Positions 62,481 to 64,000 of a stretch of DNA of 64,000 nt are shown one piece after another. A program made the position numbers and the translations under genes. The stretch is from Cristatella mucedo. Taxonomy: Eukaryota; Bryozoa; Phylactolaemata; Cristatellidae. The notes under the pieces are model-generated. The model saw nothing but the letters and a program-made list of their open reading frames with translations. It did no database searches and was not told the DNA's origin. The stretch covers positions 784,501-848,500 of the forward strand of contig WPIO01000012.1 of assembly GCA_009760855.2 (NCBI GenBank). Reading direction: 5' to 3'. Position 1 is the first letter of the stretch. Each line of letters starts with the position of its first letter.

Positions 62481-64000
62481 CGTGAGTCGCTACCATTTGC
62501 TTTTGCTGCTGGCTGCTGTTCAATCCTGTTTCAATTCTGAGCAGTCTATGAGTTGACGGCAATATCCGATAGGCAGAGGTTGTCCAGGACAGCCGACTCT
62601 ATCAGGCTGTTGGCCTCGTAGATGTAAGATGCACTCCATTTAATCGGACCTCGGACTCCGCTTGCAGCCTCAAACTGCAGTTGATGGATGATAGCTGCAG
62701 CCGTCTGCTTCCGATGACAGATCAATGAATGATTTCTTTTTTGTCAGTGATGTCAATTTAATGGAGTCCGAAGGCTTCACATGCCGCGAGCTTTCCATCT
62801 CCAAACCTTAATTCGCAAACAATTTCTTAATGCTCATCTCGAGCTGAATTGTAGTGGGTCGCTCTTTTTAGTTTAGTATAGTAAGACCTGATTCAGCTGA
62901 GACTGCATGAGCGTAGAATGTGCAGCTGCCCTGCATTTATGTAGGTGAACCTGTTGAAAGTGCATTTGAAGAACCGTTTAAGATTATCCACATGCTCAGC
63001 ATTTAGAGTAGGAATGTACTTTTTTGCCTCTTCTGCATAGCTCAGAGCTCAGATCAACTATAGTTAGGCATCAGTTGCGACTATGAAGCCAGTGACTGAA
63101 TATTTTCAGAATGTAAACATTGCGGCTCGTTTTTTAAGTGCGTCTAGGTTGTTATTCGCAGCAAGTATTTTGCTGCCTCTTTGCGCCCGTATCACGCTCG
63201 TTGGTTCGGTTCCAGCACTAGACTCAAGCAGCGAACGTACAGTCTTGAGCTCCTCATTGTAATTGAGGTGCTAGGCCAATTATTTGTAGACTTTTCAGTT
63301 TTCTGGACACGGGGCTGCGGTTTTTCAATATTTCGAGCTGTCAGTCAATAGTAAACGTTGTGGGAGTAATTCAATATAATCCCTGGCACGATTTTAAGGC
63401 TGAACTATGGTAGCCTTGAATGATCTAGCCATGGGATAATGATATATCTAGCTACATCAATACAGTCTATTTTTCTATGCAGTCAGCAAATCGCGGTTGC
63501 TTGAGTCTTTAAACAACTGCATGGCTTACTGATTACTTTCAGTCCAAGCTCATCTTTTGGAGCATGTTGAGGTGATGCAAATGCTGTTTGGTTTTTTGGT
63601 GAATATAAGAGGTGCTCAGCCGATCGGAAACTTTTAACACTGTATGAATTAATCTCAGCCTGGGGCATGGGTCTAGCGCGATGTCACTTCTTGACCCAGC
63701 TTCCAGGTGAATGAAACGTGGCTAGGTTAACCTATGTCGCCCCTATCGTTTCAGCGATCGGAATACTCGTGATAAGATTTTCTCTAAGCTTAAAAGTAAC
63801 CCTGTTCTACCAAGTCTATCTAATGTGAAATATTCCTTGCGGGCAGTGTTGGAGCCAGGATTTTCATCTTGGGGGCAAGATCTGCAACAATTTTATGGAA
63901 GGGGCCATACCCGAATGATTTACTTGTCTGCGGGGCTAGACCCGCAATAATTAATGAAAGCTATAGCGAAAAATTAGAGTGTTTATTTGAAACAAACTCG
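62481..64000. other. Right edge of window, nothing recognised
   Basis: No gene, RNA or shared repeat family that I can support. Confidence 0.45.

Overview
The window is animal nuclear DNA. It has multi-exon genes with GT-AG introns, non-LTR retrotransposons, tRNA-derived SINEs, DNA transposons and long microsatellites. The two host genes resemble their invertebrate counterparts more than the vertebrate ones in places (for example the Leu-Lys-Pro-Leu-Thr-Glu-Pro-Cys stretch in the E(z) gene). My best guess is an arthropod, possibly a chelicerate such as a tick, but the sequence alone does not settle this.

Region 1 (1-23.9 kb, + strand) holds one ABC transporter gene of subfamily C, MRP4/ABCC4 type. 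I rebuilt it as 21 coding exons from 2783 to the stop at 23427-23429. All splice phases agree, and it gives about 1365 residues in the usual order TMD1-NBD1-linker-TMD2-NBD2. The reading frame is intact, yet the second ATPase domain has lost most of its catalytic residues: Walker A Ser to His, Q-loop Gln to Glu, Walker B Asp to Glu, switch His to Arg. The first domain has lost its switch His. The gene therefore looks like an expressed but ATPase-impaired ABCC paralogue, and this is the most interesting signal in the window.

Region 2 (24-34 kb) is mostly mobile DNA. It holds a decayed MULE transposase, a complete hAT element (29676-32865) with an 8-bp target duplication and a smaller TIR element nested inside it, SINEs and LINE fragments.

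Region 3 (34.4-57.4 kb, - strand) holds the Polycomb histone H3K27 methyltransferase gene EZH2/E(z). Nine coding exons can be placed, from the N-terminal EED-binding helix through the CXC and SET domains. One internal exon (or more) between 57.2 and 47.1 kb and the short C-terminal exon could not be found. The introns carry a LINE copy with an intact 600-codon reverse transcriptase ORF, a Tc1 relic, and (TA)n and (CA)n tracts.

Region 4 (57.4-64 kb) is upstream of EZH2 and consists almost entirely of LINE and SINE fragments plus a TIR element inserted into one LINE copy.

Two LINE families (A, with an ATT-repeat tail; B, with an ATTAC-type tail) and two SINE families recur through the window. 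SINE family I carries the same 3' end as LINE family A, as expected for a SINE mobilised by that LINE.
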